From Klebsiella electrica (GTDB lineage: Bacteria > Pseudomonadota > Gammaproteobacteria > Enterobacterales > Enterobacteriaceae): 64,000 bases of DNA. The translations under genes were made by a program, and so were the position numbers. The notes below the pieces were generated by a model, which saw only the letters and a list, made by a program, of their open reading frames with translations, was not told the DNA's origin and did not search any database. The stretch covers positions 1,426,001 to 1,490,000 of the forward strand of contig NZ_CP041247.1 of assembly GCF_006711645.1 (NCBI RefSeq). Direction: 5' to 3'. Within the stretch, counting starts at the first letter, position 1. Every line of letters begins with the position of its first letter. Positions 36,767-47,058 of the stretch are shown one piece after another.

Positions 36767-37942
36767 ATGTCCGCAGCGACTGAAACAACACATACCTCTG
36801 CAGCGAATATTCCCTTATTTCGTATTACCTTTGCCGTTTTTCTGACCTACATGACAGTGGGCCTGCCGCTACCCGTGATCCCGCTTTTTGTCCACCATGA
36901 GCTGGGTTTCGGTAACACGATGGTGGGCCTTGCGGTGGGCATTCAGTTTCTGGCGACGGTGCTGACCCGGGGCTACGCGGGTCGTCTGGCCGATCAGCAT
37001 GGCGCCAAACGCTCGGTGTTGCAGGGCATGTTCGCCTGCGCATTAGCCGGGGCGGCGTGGCTGCTGGCCGCGTTACTGCCGGTTTCCGCGCTGGCGAAAT
37101 TTGCGCTGCTGGTGCTCGGGCGTTTGATCCTCGGATTTGGCGAAAGCCAGCTGTTGACCGGAAATCTGAGCTGGGGGCTGGGGCTGGTTGGCCCTGCGCG
37201 TTCAGGCAAGGTCATGTCCTGGAACGGGATGGCGATGTATGGCTCATTGGCGGTGGGCGCGCCGCTGGGGTTGATTATCTACTCGCACTTTGGCGTTGCG
37301 GTTCTCGCCTGCGTCACGATGGGACTACCGCTGCTGGCGCTGGCAATCAACGGCACGGTCAGTAAAGTGCCGGCGCACGGGGGAGAGCGACCCTCGTTGT
37401 GGAGCGTCGTCGGTATGATCTGGCGTCCAGGCATCGGCCTGGGGTTGCAAGGGGTGGGATTTGCCGTGATTGGCACCTTCGTTTCACTCTATTTCGCCAG
37501 CCGCGGCTGGGCGATGGCGGGCTTCACGCTGACCGCGTTCGGCGGTGCCTTTGTGCTGATGCGTATTCTGTTCGGCTGGATGCCGGACCGCTTCGGCGGC
37601 ATAAAAGTGGCGATGGCGTCGCTGCTGATCGAGGCCATTGGCCTGACGCTGCTGTGGCTGGCGCCGGATGCCTGGGTTGCCCTGGCCGGGGCGGCGTTGA
37701 CCGGCTGCGGCTGCTCGCTCATCTTCCCGTCTCTCGGCGTGGAAGTCGTCAAACGCGTACCGGCTCAGGTGCGGGGGACCGCGCTCGGCGGCTATGCGGC
37801 TTTTCAGGATATTTCATGCGGTGTCACCGGCCCGCTTGCCGGGCTGCTCGCCACGTCGCTGGGCTACTCTTCCGTCTTTCTGGCGGGGGCGATATGCGCG
37901 GTTCTGGGCATTCTCATGACGCTGTTCTCCCTGCGTAAATAA
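36767..37942 (+). CDS. yfcJ: YfcJ, MFS transporter
   Basis: 391 residues with 12 predicted membrane segments. The MFS loop motif between segments 2 and 3 reads [14 protein letters not shown], with a related [11 protein letters not shown] in the second half. The E. coli homologue is a drug:H+ antiporter-type carrier of uncertain substrate. It keeps the E. coli position downstream of fabB. The first 15 residues are polar. Confidence 0.93.
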   Translation: MSAATETTHTSAANIPLFRITFAVFLTYMTVGLPLPVIPLFVHHELGFGNTMVGLAVGIQFLATVLTRGYAGRLADQHGAKRSVLQGMFACALAGAAWLLAALLPVSALAKFALLVLGRLILGFGESQLLTGNLSWGLGLVGPARSGKVMSWNGMAMYGSLAVGAPLGLIIYSHFGVAVLACVTMGLPLLALAINGTVSKVPAHGGERPSLWSVVGMIWRPGIGLGLQGVGFAVIGTFVSLYFASRGWAMAGFTLTAFGGAFVLMRILFGWMPDRFGGIKVAMASLLIEAIGLTLLWLAPDAWVALAGAALTGCGCSLIFPSLGVEVVKRVPAQVRGTALGGYAAFQDISCGVTGPLAGLLATSLGYSSVFLAGAICAVLGILMTLFSLRK

Positions 37943-38067
37943 CCCGCTTCCCGCACTTCGGCGAGGGAGTGCGGTCAACCATGCTGGCGCCGCTATGACC
38001 TGGAGCGCAAGGATGAATTTATGCCAGGCGTGCGGACCGGGGTGGGGGCGTCATGGCCTTGTCGAGA

Positions 38068-38098
38068 CTCAAACGCCCGCATCGCGCGGGCGTTTGAG
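38068..38098. terminator. Hairpin between convergent yfcJ and flk
   Basis: CTCAAACGCCCGC-ATCGC-GCGGGCGTTTGAG: a perfect 13-base stem with AT-rich flanks, placed to end both convergent transcripts. Confidence 0.75.
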
Positions 38099-38149
38099 TT
38101 TAAAGAATACCGTCCGCGATAACCCTGTCAGGCGGCGAGCAACGCGAAA

Positions 38150-39124
38150 TTACATCACCAGCCAGAGCAGAGCGAGTAGCAGCATCAGCACCAGAACAAT
38201 CACTCCCGGCTTTTTGAGCCGCCTGGTGAGCGAAGAGGGTTCCGGAGGCAGCGCGGGGATGGCCAGCGTGTCTTGCGCCCGGGCGACACGAAGCACAAAG
38301 ATCTTATTCAGTAGCGTCAGAATCTGCGTTGCGCTCAATGCCGTTTGCGGCGTGACGTGCCAGTTATGCTCGGCAAAATCGACGATCTTTTGCCACTCCT
38401 GAACTTCCAGCGGCTGCTTCAGCGCCGCCTGCAGGGAGGTCAGGGTCGGGGCTGACTGCGTGCTCAGCGTCTGGCGCGCGTGTAGCCAGTAAGAGAGGGG
38501 AGTGAAGTGGGTCGCCGGAATCAGCTCACCGGTTTTCACACCGCACAGCTCCAGCATTGACTGCCAGATAAGTTTCCCGGGTTCGCCGGTTGCGGCGGCA
38601 AGGCGGCTTACCTGCTGGTTAAGCGTATTGTGCTCCGCGGGCAGCAGCGGGCGCAGAGTCGGCGGTCGCTGCAGCGGTTGCGGGATCGACAGCTGGCCGT
38701 TTTGCAGGAGCTGCAGCACATTTTGCAGCTGCTCCTGAGTCAGCGCGTGCAGCGTCGTTTGCCCATAATGCTGGCGAATATAATCGCTCACTGCCTGGCG
38801 GTTGTTTCCCTGGCTCAGCAACTCGCTTAACTGCGCCAGAACCTGGCGCTGATGGTGGTTTTGCTGCGCTACGGTTAAGCGTTGATTCAGGTTGTTTTCG
38901 GCGGCGCTAAAGTGGCACGCCAGCAGCGCTTCATCGCCTTTGAGCCCCAGATCGTGCTTGATTCCCGCCCACACTTCCGCGCTCTGTTGCGAGGTTAACG
39001 CCACCAGGCGCGTAATCAGTCGCTCGAGAACGGTACGTTGTTGCATGGTCAGCGCGGGCTCTCCGGCGACGGAAGCGCCGGTCCCCGGGGGACGATCGGA
39101 CATACCTGAAACGGGTTGCGTCAT
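38150..39124 (-). CDS. flk: Flk flagellar biosynthesis regulator
   Basis: 324 residues from ATG at 39124 (MTQPVSGMSDRPPG), with AAGGA 8 bases upstream. The protein is a helical, Gln-rich cytoplasmic domain (QQRTVLERLITRL, SDYIRQHYGQTTLHAL, LLPAEHNTLNQQV) with one C-terminal membrane anchor (VIVLVLMLLLALLWLVM). In Salmonella Flk prevents premature export of late flagellar substrates. The C-terminal region before the anchor differs from E. coli Flk. It is divergent from pdxB. Confidence 0.9.
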   Translation of the reverse strand: MTQPVSGMSDRPPGTGASVAGEPALTMQQRTVLERLITRLVALTSQQSAEVWAGIKHDLGLKGDEALLACHFSAAENNLNQRLTVAQQNHHQRQVLAQLSELLSQGNNRQAVSDYIRQHYGQTTLHALTQEQLQNVLQLLQNGQLSIPQPLQRPPTLRPLLPAEHNTLNQQVSRLAAATGEPGKLIWQSMLELCGVKTGELIPATHFTPLSYWLHARQTLSTQSAPTLTSLQAALKQPLEVQEWQKIVDFAEHNWHVTPQTALSATQILTLLNKIFVLRVARAQDTLAIPALPPEPSSLTRRLKKPGVIVLVLMLLLALLWLVM

Positions 39125-39232
39125 ATTAATCCTTTCCGTATTGCTGTACAGAGGCCCGGTGATGATGTTCCTGGCGGCGAGATTATGGCACACTTCCCCG
39201 GTTTACTCTCGTTCTCAGACAGGTACTGAACC

Positions 39233-40369
39233 GTGAAAATCCTCGTTGATGAAAATATGCCCTATGCCCGCGAGCTTTTTAGTCGCCTGGGCGAAGTCGA
39301 GGCGGTCCCCGGCCGTCCCGTCCCCGTCGATGCGCTGACCGGCGCCGATGCGTTGATGGTGCGCTCGGTCACGAAAGTCAATGAAGCGCTGCTCGCCGGC
39401 AAGGCAATTCAATTCGTTGGCACCGCGACAGCCGGTACCGACCATGTCGATCGGGCGTGGCTGCAGCAGGCCGGAATTGGCTTCTCTGCCGCGCCGGGTT
39501 GCAACGCGATTGCGGTCGTGGAATATGTTTTCTCGGCGCTGCTGATGCTGGCCGAGCGCGACGGTTTCGCGCTGACCGATCGTACCGTCGGGATCGTTGG
39601 CGTCGGCAACGTTGGTGGGCGCCTGCAAAAGCGTCTGGAAGCGCTGGGGATCAAAACGCTGTTATGCGATCCGCCGCGTGCCGAACAGGGAGATGAAGGC
39701 GACTTCCGCACTCTGGATGAGCTGGTAGAGGAAGCGGACGTTCTGACGTTCCACACGCCTTTATATAAAGAAGGCCGCTATAAAACCCTGCACCTGGCGG
39801 ATGAGGCGCTGATTCGCCGTCTGAAACCGGGAAGCGTGCTGATTAACGCCTGCCGCGGGCCGGTGGTGGATAACGGCGCGCTGCTGGCCTGCCTGCAAAG
39901 CGGGCAAGCGTTGAGCGTGGTGCTCGATGTCTGGGAACCTGAGCCGGATTTGAACCTTGCGCTGCTGGATCGCGTAGATATTGGCACCCCGCACATTGCG
40001 GGCTACACCCTCGAAGGCAAAGCGCGCGGGACGACGCAGGTTTTTGAAGCCTACAGCGCCTTTATCGGTCATCCGCAGCAGGTGGCGCTGGATACGCTGC
40101 TGCCTGCCCCGGAATTTGGCCGTATCACCCTGCACGGTGCGCTCGATCAGTCAACGCTGAAACGATTGGTGCATTTGGTGTATGATGTGCGCCGCGATGA
40201 TGCGCCGCTGCGAAAAGTGGCCGGCGTACCGGGTGAATTTGACAAGCTGCGCAAAAATTATCAGGAACGCCGTGAATGGTCATCACTGTACGTGCAGTGC
40301 AGCGATGTGCAGGCGGCGACGCTGCTGCGACAGCTCGGTTTTAATGCCGTCCATCACCCCATTCGTTAA
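39233..40369 (+). CDS. pdxB: PdxB erythronate-4-phosphate dehydrogenase
   Basis: 378 residues from GTG 39233 ([16 protein letters not shown]). It oxidises 4-phosphoerythronate in pyridoxal phosphate synthesis. D-isomer-specific dehydrogenase features: Rossmann [23 protein letters not shown], and the catalytic His in [11 protein letters not shown]-terminal PdxB dimerisation domain follows. It heads the pdxB-usg-truA-dedA group. Confidence 0.96.
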   Translation: MKILVDENMPYARELFSRLGEVEAVPGRPVPVDALTGADALMVRSVTKVNEALLAGKAIQFVGTATAGTDHVDRAWLQQAGIGFSAAPGCNAIAVVEYVFSALLMLAERDGFALTDRTVGIVGVGNVGGRLQKRLEALGIKTLLCDPPRAEQGDEGDFRTLDELVEEADVLTFHTPLYKEGRYKTLHLADEALIRRLKPGSVLINACRGPVVDNGALLACLQSGQALSVVLDVWEPEPDLNLALLDRVDIGTPHIAGYTLEGKARGTTQVFEAYSAFIGHPQQVALDTLLPAPEFGRITLHGALDQSTLKRLVHLVYDVRRDDAPLRKVAGVPGEFDKLRKNYQERREWSSLYVQCSDVQAATLLRQLGFNAVHHPIR

Positions 40370-40381
40370 TATCTTCTTAAT

Positions 40382-40412
40382 GACCCTGTTGGATACTCCT
40401 GCAGGGTCGCTT
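40382..40412 (+). terminator. Attenuator-like hairpin between pdxB and usg
   Basis: GACCCTG ... CAGGGTC followed by GCTTTT; a 7-base stem placed between co-directional genes, so it may only reduce read-through. Confidence 0.5.
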
Positions 40413-40431
40413 TTCTCTGGAGTAAACCACC

Positions 40432-41445
40432 ATGTCTGAAGGCTGGAATATTGCCGTACTGGGCGCAACGGGCGCCGTCGGCGAAGCCCTGCTCGACACC
40501 CTTGCTGAACGTCAGTTCCCGGTGGGGGAGATCTATGCGCTGGCGCGCACTGAGAGCGCGGGAGAGCACCTGCGTTTTAGCGGTAAGTCAGTGATCGTGC
40601 AGGATGCTGCCGTATTTGACTGGACCCAGGTACAGCTGGCCTTTTTTGCCGCCGGCGTTGAAGCGAGCGCGGCCTATGTTGACGATGCGACCAATGCCGG
40701 TTGTCTGGTTATCGATCTCAGCGGTCTGTTCGCGCTGGAGCCGGACGTGCCGCTGGTGGTGCCGGAAGTGAACCCGTTTGTGCTGGCCGATTACCGCAAT
40801 CGCAACGTCATCGCCGTTCCCAACAGTCTGACCAGTCAGCTGCTGACGGCGCTGAAACCGCTGATCGATGAGGGCGGCCTGTCGCGTATTAGCGTGACCA
40901 GCCTGATTTCCGCTTCCGCATACGGCAAAAAAGCCGTGGATGCGCTGGCAGGGCAGAGCGCGAAGCTGCTCAACGGTATCCCCATCGATGAGGAAGATTT
41001 CTTTGGCCGTCAGCTGGCGTTTAACATGCTGCCGCTGCTGCCGGATCGCGAAGGCAGCGTGCGCGAAGAGCGCCGTATTGTCGATGAAGTTCGCAAGATC
41101 CTCCAGGATGAAGGATTGATGGTTTCAGCCAGCATCGTGCAGTCGCCGGTATTCTACGGTCATGCGCAGATGGTGAACTTCGAAGCGATGCGTCCGCTGG
41201 CGGCAGAAGAGGCCCGCGATGCCTTCGCTCGCGGCGAAGATATTGAGCTGTCCGCTGAGCGCGAGTTCCCGACTCAGGTCGGCGATGCTTCAGGTACCGC
41301 GCAGCTCTCCGTTGGCTGTGTGCGCAATGATTACGGGATGCCGGAACAGATTCAGTTCTGGTCCGTTGCCGATAACGTGCGCTTTGGCGGCGCGCTGATG
41401 GCGGTGAAAATCGCTGAGAAACTGGTGCAGGAGTATTTGTACTGA
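40432..41445 (+). CDS. usg: Usg, aspartate-semialdehyde dehydrogenase-like protein
   Basis: 337 residues. The Rossmann start [15 protein letters not shown] and the overall layout are those of aspartate-semialdehyde dehydrogenase, but the catalytic Cys of the true enzyme is not evident: the corresponding loop reads [13 protein letters not shown]. The E. coli protein Usg-1 has no proven activity. It lies between pdxB and truA and overlaps the truA start by one base. Confidence 0.93.
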   Translation: MSEGWNIAVLGATGAVGEALLDTLAERQFPVGEIYALARTESAGEHLRFSGKSVIVQDAAVFDWTQVQLAFFAAGVEASAAYVDDATNAGCLVIDLSGLFALEPDVPLVVPEVNPFVLADYRNRNVIAVPNSLTSQLLTALKPLIDEGGLSRISVTSLISASAYGKKAVDALAGQSAKLLNGIPIDEEDFFGRQLAFNMLPLLPDREGSVREERRIVDEVRKILQDEGLMVSASIVQSPVFYGHAQMVNFEAMRPLAAEEARDAFARGEDIELSAEREFPTQVGDASGTAQLSVGCVRNDYGMPEQIQFWSVADNVRFGGALMAVKIAEKLVQEYLY

Positions 41446-42257
41446 TGTCAGAGATGGAGCAGCAGCCGGTCTATAAAATCGCGCTGGGCATCGAGTACGA
41501 CGGCAGCAAATATTACGGCTGGCAGCGGCAAAATGAAGTTCGCAGCGTGCAGGAGAAGCTGGAAAAGGCGCTCTCGCAGGTGGCAAATGAAGCGATTAAC
41601 GTATTCTGCGCCGGTCGCACCGACGCCGGTGTTCATGGCACCGGCCAGGTGGTGCATTTTGAGACCCACGCGCTGCGCAAAGACGCGGCCTGGACGCTGG
41701 GCGTCAATGCGAATTTGCCGGGTGATATCGCCGTCCGCTGGGTGAAACATGTCCCGGACGATTTTCACGCCCGCTTCAGCGCTACGGCGCGCCGCTACCG
41801 TTACGTCATCTATAATCACCGTCTGCGTCCGGCGGTGTTAAGCCAGGGCGTAACGCATTATCATCAGCCTCTGGATGCGGAGCGGATGCAGCGCGCCGCC
41901 CAGTGTTTGCTGGGGGAAAATGATTTCACCTCATTTCGCGCGGTGCAGTGCCAGTCGCGCACGCCGTGGCGGAATATTAACCATATTAGCGTCACGCGGT
42001 ATGGCGCGTATGTGGTGGTGGATATCAAAGCGAATGCCTTTGTACATCATATGGTAAGAAACATTGTCGGCAGCCTGATGGAAGTGGGGGCCGGTAACCA
42101 GCCGGAGAGCTGGATTGCAGAACTTCTGGCGGCGAAAGACAGGAAGCTGGCCGCCGCGACGGCAAAAGCAGAAGGGTTGTATCTGGTGTCGGTGGACTAT
42201 CCGGCCCGCTACGATCTGCCGGTGATGCCGATGGGCCCGCTGTTCCTGGCGGACTAA
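41445..42257 (+). CDS. truA: TruA tRNA pseudouridine(38-40) synthase
   Basis: 270 residues. The catalytic Asp is in [24 protein letters not shown] and [13 protein letters not shown] are further signatures. It isomerises U38-U40 in the anticodon arm. ATG 41445 shares a base with the usg stop (TGATG). Confidence 0.97.
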   Translation: MSEMEQQPVYKIALGIEYDGSKYYGWQRQNEVRSVQEKLEKALSQVANEAINVFCAGRTDAGVHGTGQVVHFETHALRKDAAWTLGVNANLPGDIAVRWVKHVPDDFHARFSATARRYRYVIYNHRLRPAVLSQGVTHYHQPLDAERMQRAAQCLLGENDFTSFRAVQCQSRTPWRNINHISVTRYGAYVVVDIKANAFVHHMVRNIVGSLMEVGAGNQPESWIAELLAAKDRKLAAATAKAEGLYLVSVDYPARYDLPVMPMGPLFLAD

Positions 42258-42264
42258 CATTAAC

Positions 42265-42310
42265 GCTTTATCCTTCAGGCTGCCTGTTTGTTGGCTGCAT
42301 CTGAGCGTTC
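42265..42310. repeat. Partial intergenic repeat between truA and dedA
   Basis: The stretch CTTTATCCTTCAGGCTGCCT and the TTGTTGGCTGC after it match, with a few changes, the reverse complement of the right end of the element at 44232-44337. No partner arm is seen, so this is a half copy. Confidence 0.5.
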
Positions 42311-42406
42311 CGGTCGGCGATTTTTTTCTGCGGCCGGAAACGACCAGTTTGTCGCCGCACGGCATCCTGGCCGATTTTGTGTCGTGTCATTAAGGACTCA
42401 TACAAT

Positions 42407-43066
42407 ATGGACCTGATTCGCTTTTTAATTGATTTCATCCTGCATATTGATGTGCATCTGGCTGAGCTGGTTGCCGATTACGGTATCTGGGTTTACGCTA
42501 TTTTGTTCTTGATTCTGTTTTGCGAAACGGGTCTGGTGGTGACGCCATTCCTGCCCGGTGATTCGCTGCTGTTCGTGGCCGGTGCGCTGTCGGCGCTGCC
42601 GACGAACGATCTGAACGTGCATCTGATGGTAGTATTGATGGTCATTGCGGCCATTGTCGGCGATGCGCTGAACTACACTATCGGACGGCTGTTTGGCGAA
42701 AAGCTCTTCAGTAACCCCAACTCGAAGATTTTCCGTCGCAGCTACCTGGATAAAACCCATTCGTTCTATGAGCGCCACGGCGGCAAAACGATTATCCTTG
42801 CGCGTTTTGTGCCGATCGTCAGAACCTTCGCGCCGTTTGTGGCGGGAATGGGCCATATGTCCTATCGTCATTTTGCCGCGTATAACGTGGTTGGCGCGCT
42901 GCTGTGGGTTCTGCTGTTTACCTACGCAGGCTACCTGTTCGGCGATTTGCCGATCGTTCAGCAAAACCTGAAGCTGCTGATTGTCGCTATTATTGTTCTG
43001 TCGGTGCTGCCAGGAGTCATTGAAATTATTCGCCACAAACGCGCAGCGGCGAAGCAGACGAAATAA
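42407..43066 (+). CDS. dedA: DedA family membrane protein
   Basis: 219 residues from ATG 42407 ([16 protein letters not shown]), equal in length to E. coli DedA. Conserved parts are [28 protein letters not shown], and [17 protein letters not shown]. Members of the family help recycle undecaprenyl phosphate or other lipids and maintain the proton gradient; the exact role of this paralogue is unsettled. Four or more membrane segments are apparent. Confidence 0.94.
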   Translation: MDLIRFLIDFILHIDVHLAELVADYGIWVYAILFLILFCETGLVVTPFLPGDSLLFVAGALSALPTNDLNVHLMVVLMVIAAIVGDALNYTIGRLFGEKLFSNPNSKIFRRSYLDKTHSFYERHGGKTIILARFVPIVRTFAPFVAGMGHMSYRHFAAYNVVGALLWVLLFTYAGYLFGDLPIVQQNLKLLIVAIIVLSVLPGVIEIIRHKRAAAKQTK

Positions 43067-43266
43067 GCCTCCAGCCTTTATCTTCTTCGGGCGGCGCGTC
43101 GTTGCCCGAAGAGGGAAGTGTGAGCGGTACGACCACTTTTTTATCCCATGTTACGGGATGTTATGATTTAATGTGCAACATTCATGGTCTGTAAGGGTCA
43201 AAAATGGCATTATGCGCCCCTTACGACAAAACTGGCATTGACCAGGTTCAGGCAGAAAGGTTATCA

Positions 43267-44181
43267 ATGAGCTGGATTGAACGAATTAAAAGCAATATCA
43301 CTCCCACCCGCAAGGCGAGCATTCCTGAGGGTGTATGGACTAAGTGCGACAGCTGCGGGCAGGTTCTGTACCGCGCGGAGCTGGAGCGCAACCTGGAGGT
43401 TTGCCCTAAGTGCGATCACCACATGCGTATGTCGGCGCGTAATCGCCTGCATAGCCTGTTGGACGAAGGTTCCCTGGTGGAGCTGGGAAGCGAGCTCGAG
43501 CCGAAAGATGTGCTGAAGTTCCGCGATTCGAAAAAATACAAAGACCGTCTGGCGTCGGCTCAAAAAGAGACCGGTGAAAAAGATGCGCTGGTGGTCATGA
43601 AGGGCACTCTGCACGAGATGCCGGTTGTCGCAGCAGCATTCGAATTCTCCTTTATGGGCGGTTCGATGGGTTCGGTTGTTGGCGCGCGCTTCGTGCGCGC
43701 GGTAGAACAGGCGCTGGAAGATAATTGCCCGCTGGTTTGCTTCTCCGCTTCCGGCGGCGCGCGTATGCAGGAAGCGCTGATGTCGCTGATGCAGATGGCG
43801 AAAACGTCAGCCGCGCTGGCAAAAATGCAGGAGCGTGGCCTGCCGTATATCTCCGTGCTGACCGACCCGACCATGGGCGGCGTATCGGCGAGCTTCGCGA
43901 TGCTGGGCGATCTCAACATTGCAGAGCCGAAAGCCCTGATCGGCTTTGCGGGTCCTCGCGTTATCGAGCAGACCGTACGTGAGAAACTGCCGCCGGGATT
44001 CCAGCGCAGTGAGTTCCTGATTGAAAAAGGGGCGATCGATATGATCGTTCGTCGCCCGGAAATGCGTCTGAAGCTGGCCAGCATTCTGGCGAAGCTGATG
44101 AATCTTCCGGCGCCCAGTCAGGACGTCTCTCACGAAGGTGAGGTGGTGCCACCGGCACCGGATCAGGAACCAGAGGCCTGA
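43267..44181 (+). CDS. accD: AccD acetyl-CoA carboxylase carboxyltransferase beta subunit
   Basis: 304 residues from ATG 43267 ([10 protein letters not shown]), preceded by AAAGG; the upstream in-frame ATG 43204 is not conserved. The N-terminal zinc ribbon has CDSC then CPKC 16 residues later, and the crotonase-type core has [18 protein letters not shown] and [13 protein letters not shown]. With AccA it transfers carboxyl from biotin to acetyl-CoA to make malonyl-CoA. The C-terminus is Pro/Glu-rich. Confidence 0.97.
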   Translation: MSWIERIKSNITPTRKASIPEGVWTKCDSCGQVLYRAELERNLEVCPKCDHHMRMSARNRLHSLLDEGSLVELGSELEPKDVLKFRDSKKYKDRLASAQKETGEKDALVVMKGTLHEMPVVAAAFEFSFMGGSMGSVVGARFVRAVEQALEDNCPLVCFSASGGARMQEALMSLMQMAKTSAALAKMQERGLPYISVLTDPTMGGVSASFAMLGDLNIAEPKALIGFAGPRVIEQTVREKLPPGFQRSEFLIEKGAIDMIVRRPEMRLKLASILAKLMNLPAPSQDVSHEGEVVPPAPDQEPEA

Positions 44182-44189
44182 TAATTCGG

Positions 44190-44219
44190 AGGGCAGGCCT
44201 GACGGCGCTGCCCTTTTTT
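44190..44219 (+). terminator. accD terminator
   Basis: AGGGCAG ... CTGCCCT followed by TTTTT, 9 bases after the accD stop. Confidence 0.85.
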
Positions 44220-44231
44220 AATTCTATGCGC

Positions 44232-44337
44232 CATCATTCAAACTGCGGCGCGGCGGCAAGGCTAAAGCCCCGTCAGGCCCGGCCCAATGGACTGCGCGGG
44301 TGACGAGCGCTGCCGGCAAGAGGCAGTTTGAAGGATG
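44232..44337. repeat. 106-base element with 15-base terminal inverted repeats
   Basis: The left end CATCATTCAAACTGC and right end GCAGTTTGAAGGATG pair over 15 bases with one mismatch. The interior is GC-rich with no coding frame. It fills the accD-folC gap after the accD terminator. A half copy lies after truA. It resembles the small non-coding palindromic repeats scattered between enterobacterial genes, though I cannot name the family. Confidence 0.6.
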
Positions 44338-44369
44338 AAGCGTATTTACCGTTAATACTCGCGGACATC

Positions 44370-45638
44370 ATGGAAAAAGAACCTATTCCTCAGGCCACGT
44401 CGCCCCTGGCTACGTGGCTTTCCTATCTGGAACACCTGCACAGTAAAACCATCGATCTGGGACTGACCCGCGTGAGCGAAGTCGCCGAACGGATGGCGGT
44501 GTTAAAACCAGCGCCGTTCGTCTTTACGGTGGCGGGAACCAATGGTAAAGGAACCACCTGCCGTACGCTGGAGTCTGTGCTGATGGCGGCAGGCTACAAG
44601 GTCGGGGTTTACAGTTCGCCGCACCTGGTGCGCTATACCGAGCGCGTGCGAGTACAGGGCGCGGAGCTGCCGGAAGCGGCGCATACCGCCTCTTTTGCGG
44701 AAATTGAAGCGGCGCGCGGTGAGATTTCCCTGAGCTATTTCGAATTTGGCACGCTCTCCGCGCTGTGGCTGTTTAAGCAGGCGCAGCTCGATGTGGTGAT
44801 CCTCGAGGTCGGTCTCGGCGGGCGTCTTGATGCCACCAACATCGTCGATGCGGATGTGGCGGTGGTGACCAGTATCGCCCTGGATCATACTGACTGGCTG
44901 GGGCCGGATCGGGAAAGCATTGGTCGCGAGAAGGCCGGTATCTTCCGTGCCGGCAAACCGGCCGTTGTTGGCGAGCCGGAGATGCCTCATTCCATTGCTG
45001 AAGTGGCCGCCGGGAAAGGCGCGATGCTTCTGCGACGCGACGTCGACTGGCGCTATGGCGCCGATGCGCAGACGTGGTCGTTCAGCGACGGGGAGGGAAC
45101 GCTGACGGATTTACCGTTGCCGCAGATCCCGTTGCCGAATGCGGCAACCGCGCTGGCGGCGCTGCGGGCCAGCCGACTTCAGGTGAGCGAGCCGGCGATT
45201 CGCGACGGCATTAAACAGGCCATGTTGCCGGGGCGTTTTCAGATAATCAGCGAAGCGCCGCGTGTTATTCTCGACGTGGCGCATAACCCTCACGCGGCCG
45301 CCTGGCTTGCCGGACGTCTCAAAAGCCTGTCGAAAACGGGGCGCGTGCTGGCGGTTGTTGGTATGCTGCATGATAAGGATATTGCCGGCACGCTGGCAAA
45401 TCTGACGGCGGAAGTGGATAGCTGGTACTGCGCGCCTCTGGAAGGGCCGCGCGGCGCAACGGCGCAACAGCTGCAGGCGCATTTGCGCGCAGGAAAAGCT
45501 TACGCCAATGTGGCTCAGGCCTGGCATGCGGCGATGGCCGATGCCAGACCGCAAGATACGGTGCTGGTGTGTGGTTCATTCCATACGGTGGCGCATGTAA
45601 TGGAAGAAATAGAGGCGGGGAGAATCGGTGGCGAGTAA
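44370..45638 (+). CDS. folC: FolC dihydrofolate/folylpolyglutamate synthase
   Basis: 422 residues from ATG 44370 (MEKEPIPQATSPLATWL), the E. coli length. It adds glycine-like L-glutamate to dihydropteroate and extends the polyglutamate tail. The Mur-ligase ATP loop VAGTNGKGTTCRTLES, the YSSPHLVRYTERV omega loop and EVGLGGRLDATN are all present, with DVAHNPHAA in the C-terminal domain. It overlaps dedD by 11 bases. Confidence 0.96.
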   Translation: MEKEPIPQATSPLATWLSYLEHLHSKTIDLGLTRVSEVAERMAVLKPAPFVFTVAGTNGKGTTCRTLESVLMAAGYKVGVYSSPHLVRYTERVRVQGAELPEAAHTASFAEIEAARGEISLSYFEFGTLSALWLFKQAQLDVVILEVGLGGRLDATNIVDADVAVVTSIALDHTDWLGPDRESIGREKAGIFRAGKPAVVGEPEMPHSIAEVAAGKGAMLLRRDVDWRYGADAQTWSFSDGEGTLTDLPLPQIPLPNAATALAALRASRLQVSEPAIRDGIKQAMLPGRFQIISEAPRVILDVAHNPHAAAWLAGRLKSLSKTGRVLAVVGMLHDKDIAGTLANLTAEVDSWYCAPLEGPRGATAQQLQAHLRAGKAYANVAQAWHAAMADARPQDTVLVCGSFHTVAHVMEEIEAGRIGGE

Positions 45639-46338
45639 GTTTCAGAACCGTTTAGTCGGGACGATTGTGCTGGTCGCGCTGGGGGTGATTATCCTCCCGG
45701 GTCTGCTTGACGGTCAGAAAAAGCATTATCAGGACGAGTTCGCGGCAATTCCACTGGTGCCAAAACCGGGCGATCGCGATGAGCCGGATATGCTTCCGGC
45801 GGCGACGCAGGCACTTCCGGCTCAACCGCCGGAGGGAGCGGCTGAAGAGGTCAGAGCGGGGGATGCCGCTGCGCCGTCATTGGATCCGTCGCGCATCCCG
45901 GTTAACAGCAACAGTTTCGATGATGCGCAGGAGCCGGTTGTCGCGCCGAAGCCGCAGCCGCAGCCCAAACCACAGGCCCAACCTCAGACTCAGCCTAAAG
46001 CACAGCCCCAGTCGCCGAAGCCGGTTGAGAAGCCGCAGCAACAAACCGTTGCTCAGACGCCGCCGGCGAAACCGGCAGAGATACCTGCTCCGACCGGCAA
46101 AGCCTATGTGGTGCAGCTCGGCGCGCTGAAGAATGCGGATAAGGTCAATGAAATCGTCGGTAAGCTGCGTTCCTCCGGCTTTAAGGTCTACACGTCGCCT
46201 TCGACGCCGGTTCAGGGTAAAATTACCCGTATTCTGGTCGGCCCGGACGCGTCAAAAGATAAACTGAAAGGGCAGCTTGGCGACCTGAAACAGATCTCCG
46301 GTCTGAGCGGTGTGGTCATGGGATATAGCCCCAACTAA
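45628..46338 (+). CDS. dedD: DedD, SPOR-domain division protein
   Basis: 236 residues from GTG 45628. One N-terminal membrane anchor (VGTIVLVALGVIILPGLL), a long Pro/Gln/Lys-rich periplasmic linker with PQPQPKPQ-type repeats (about residues 105-155), and a C-terminal SPOR domain (AYVVQLGALKNADKV ... TRILVGP) that binds denuded glycan at the septum. DedD supports septal constriction with FtsN. The linker is longer in repeats than I remember for E. coli. Confidence 0.94.
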   Translation: MASKFQNRLVGTIVLVALGVIILPGLLDGQKKHYQDEFAAIPLVPKPGDRDEPDMLPAATQALPAQPPEGAAEEVRAGDAAAPSLDPSRIPVNSNSFDDAQEPVVAPKPQPQPKPQAQPQTQPKAQPQSPKPVEKPQQQTVAQTPPAKPAEIPAPTGKAYVVQLGALKNADKVNEIVGKLRSSGFKVYTSPSTPVQGKITRILVGPDASKDKLKGQLGDLKQISGLSGVVMGYSPN

Positions 46339-46465
46339 TCTTGCCCCGCTCCGCGCTGGTGAGAGCTAAAGCTCCTGTCTGACGCGCTTTCAGGAGGCGA
46401 AAGACAGCATGGCGTTGAATGTTTTTTCAGCGCTATTTTTATTTCTGTAGGGCACGGAAATCCCT

Positions 46466-46481
46466 ACGCAAACGTTTTCTT
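46466..46481. promoter_or_regulatory. PurR operator upstream of cvpA-purF
   Basis: ACGCAAACGTTTTCTT matches the PurR consensus ACGCAAACGTTTNCNT. It lies 56 bases before cvpA, in the usual promoter position of the cvpA-purF operon. Confidence 0.9.
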
Positions 46482-46536
46482 TTTCTGTTAGAATGCGCCC
46501 CGAACCGGACGACAGGGCGTAAATCGTGGGATGTTT

Positions 46537-47025
46537 ATGGTCTGGATTGATTACGTCATTATAGCGGTGATTGGTTTTTCCTGTCTGGTAAGCCTGATCC
46601 GCGGCTTTGTTCGTGAAGCGTTATCGCTGGTAACCTGGGGATGCGCTTTCTTTGTCGCCAGTCATTACTACACTTACCTGGCTGTCTGGTTCACGGGCTT
46701 TGAAGACGAAATGGTCCGCAATGGGATTGCTATCGCGATACTGTTTATCGTAACGCTTATCGTTGGCGCCATCGTTAACTATGTGATTGGCGCACTGGTG
46801 GAGAAAACGGGCCTGTCGGGTACCGACAGGGTGTTAGGGATCTGTTTTGGCGCCCTGCGTGGCGTGCTGATTGTCTCTGCGATTCTGTTCTTTCTCGATA
46901 GCTTTACCGGTATGGCGAAAAGCGAAGACTGGCAAAAGTCAGAGCTTATCCCGCAGTTCAGTTTCGTTATCAGATGGTTTTTTGACTATCTGCAAAGCTC
47001 GTCAAGTTTCTTGCCCAAAGCATAA
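46537..47025 (+). CDS. cvpA: CvpA membrane protein required for colicin V production
   Basis: 162 residues from ATG 46537 ([15 protein letters not shown]), as in E. coli; a start two codons earlier is possible. It has about four membrane segments. Known to be needed for colicin V export and for envelope fitness, mechanism unclear. It leads the PurR-controlled operon with purF 33 bases downstream. Confidence 0.95.
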   Translation: MVWIDYVIIAVIGFSCLVSLIRGFVREALSLVTWGCAFFVASHYYTYLAVWFTGFEDEMVRNGIAIAILFIVTLIVGAIVNYVIGALVEKTGLSGTDRVLGICFGALRGVLIVSAILFFLDSFTGMAKSEDWQKSELIPQFSFVIRWFFDYLQSSSSFLPKA

Positions 47026-47058
47026 GCGTTGGGATGTGGCTGAACGAGGAAAAGACGT

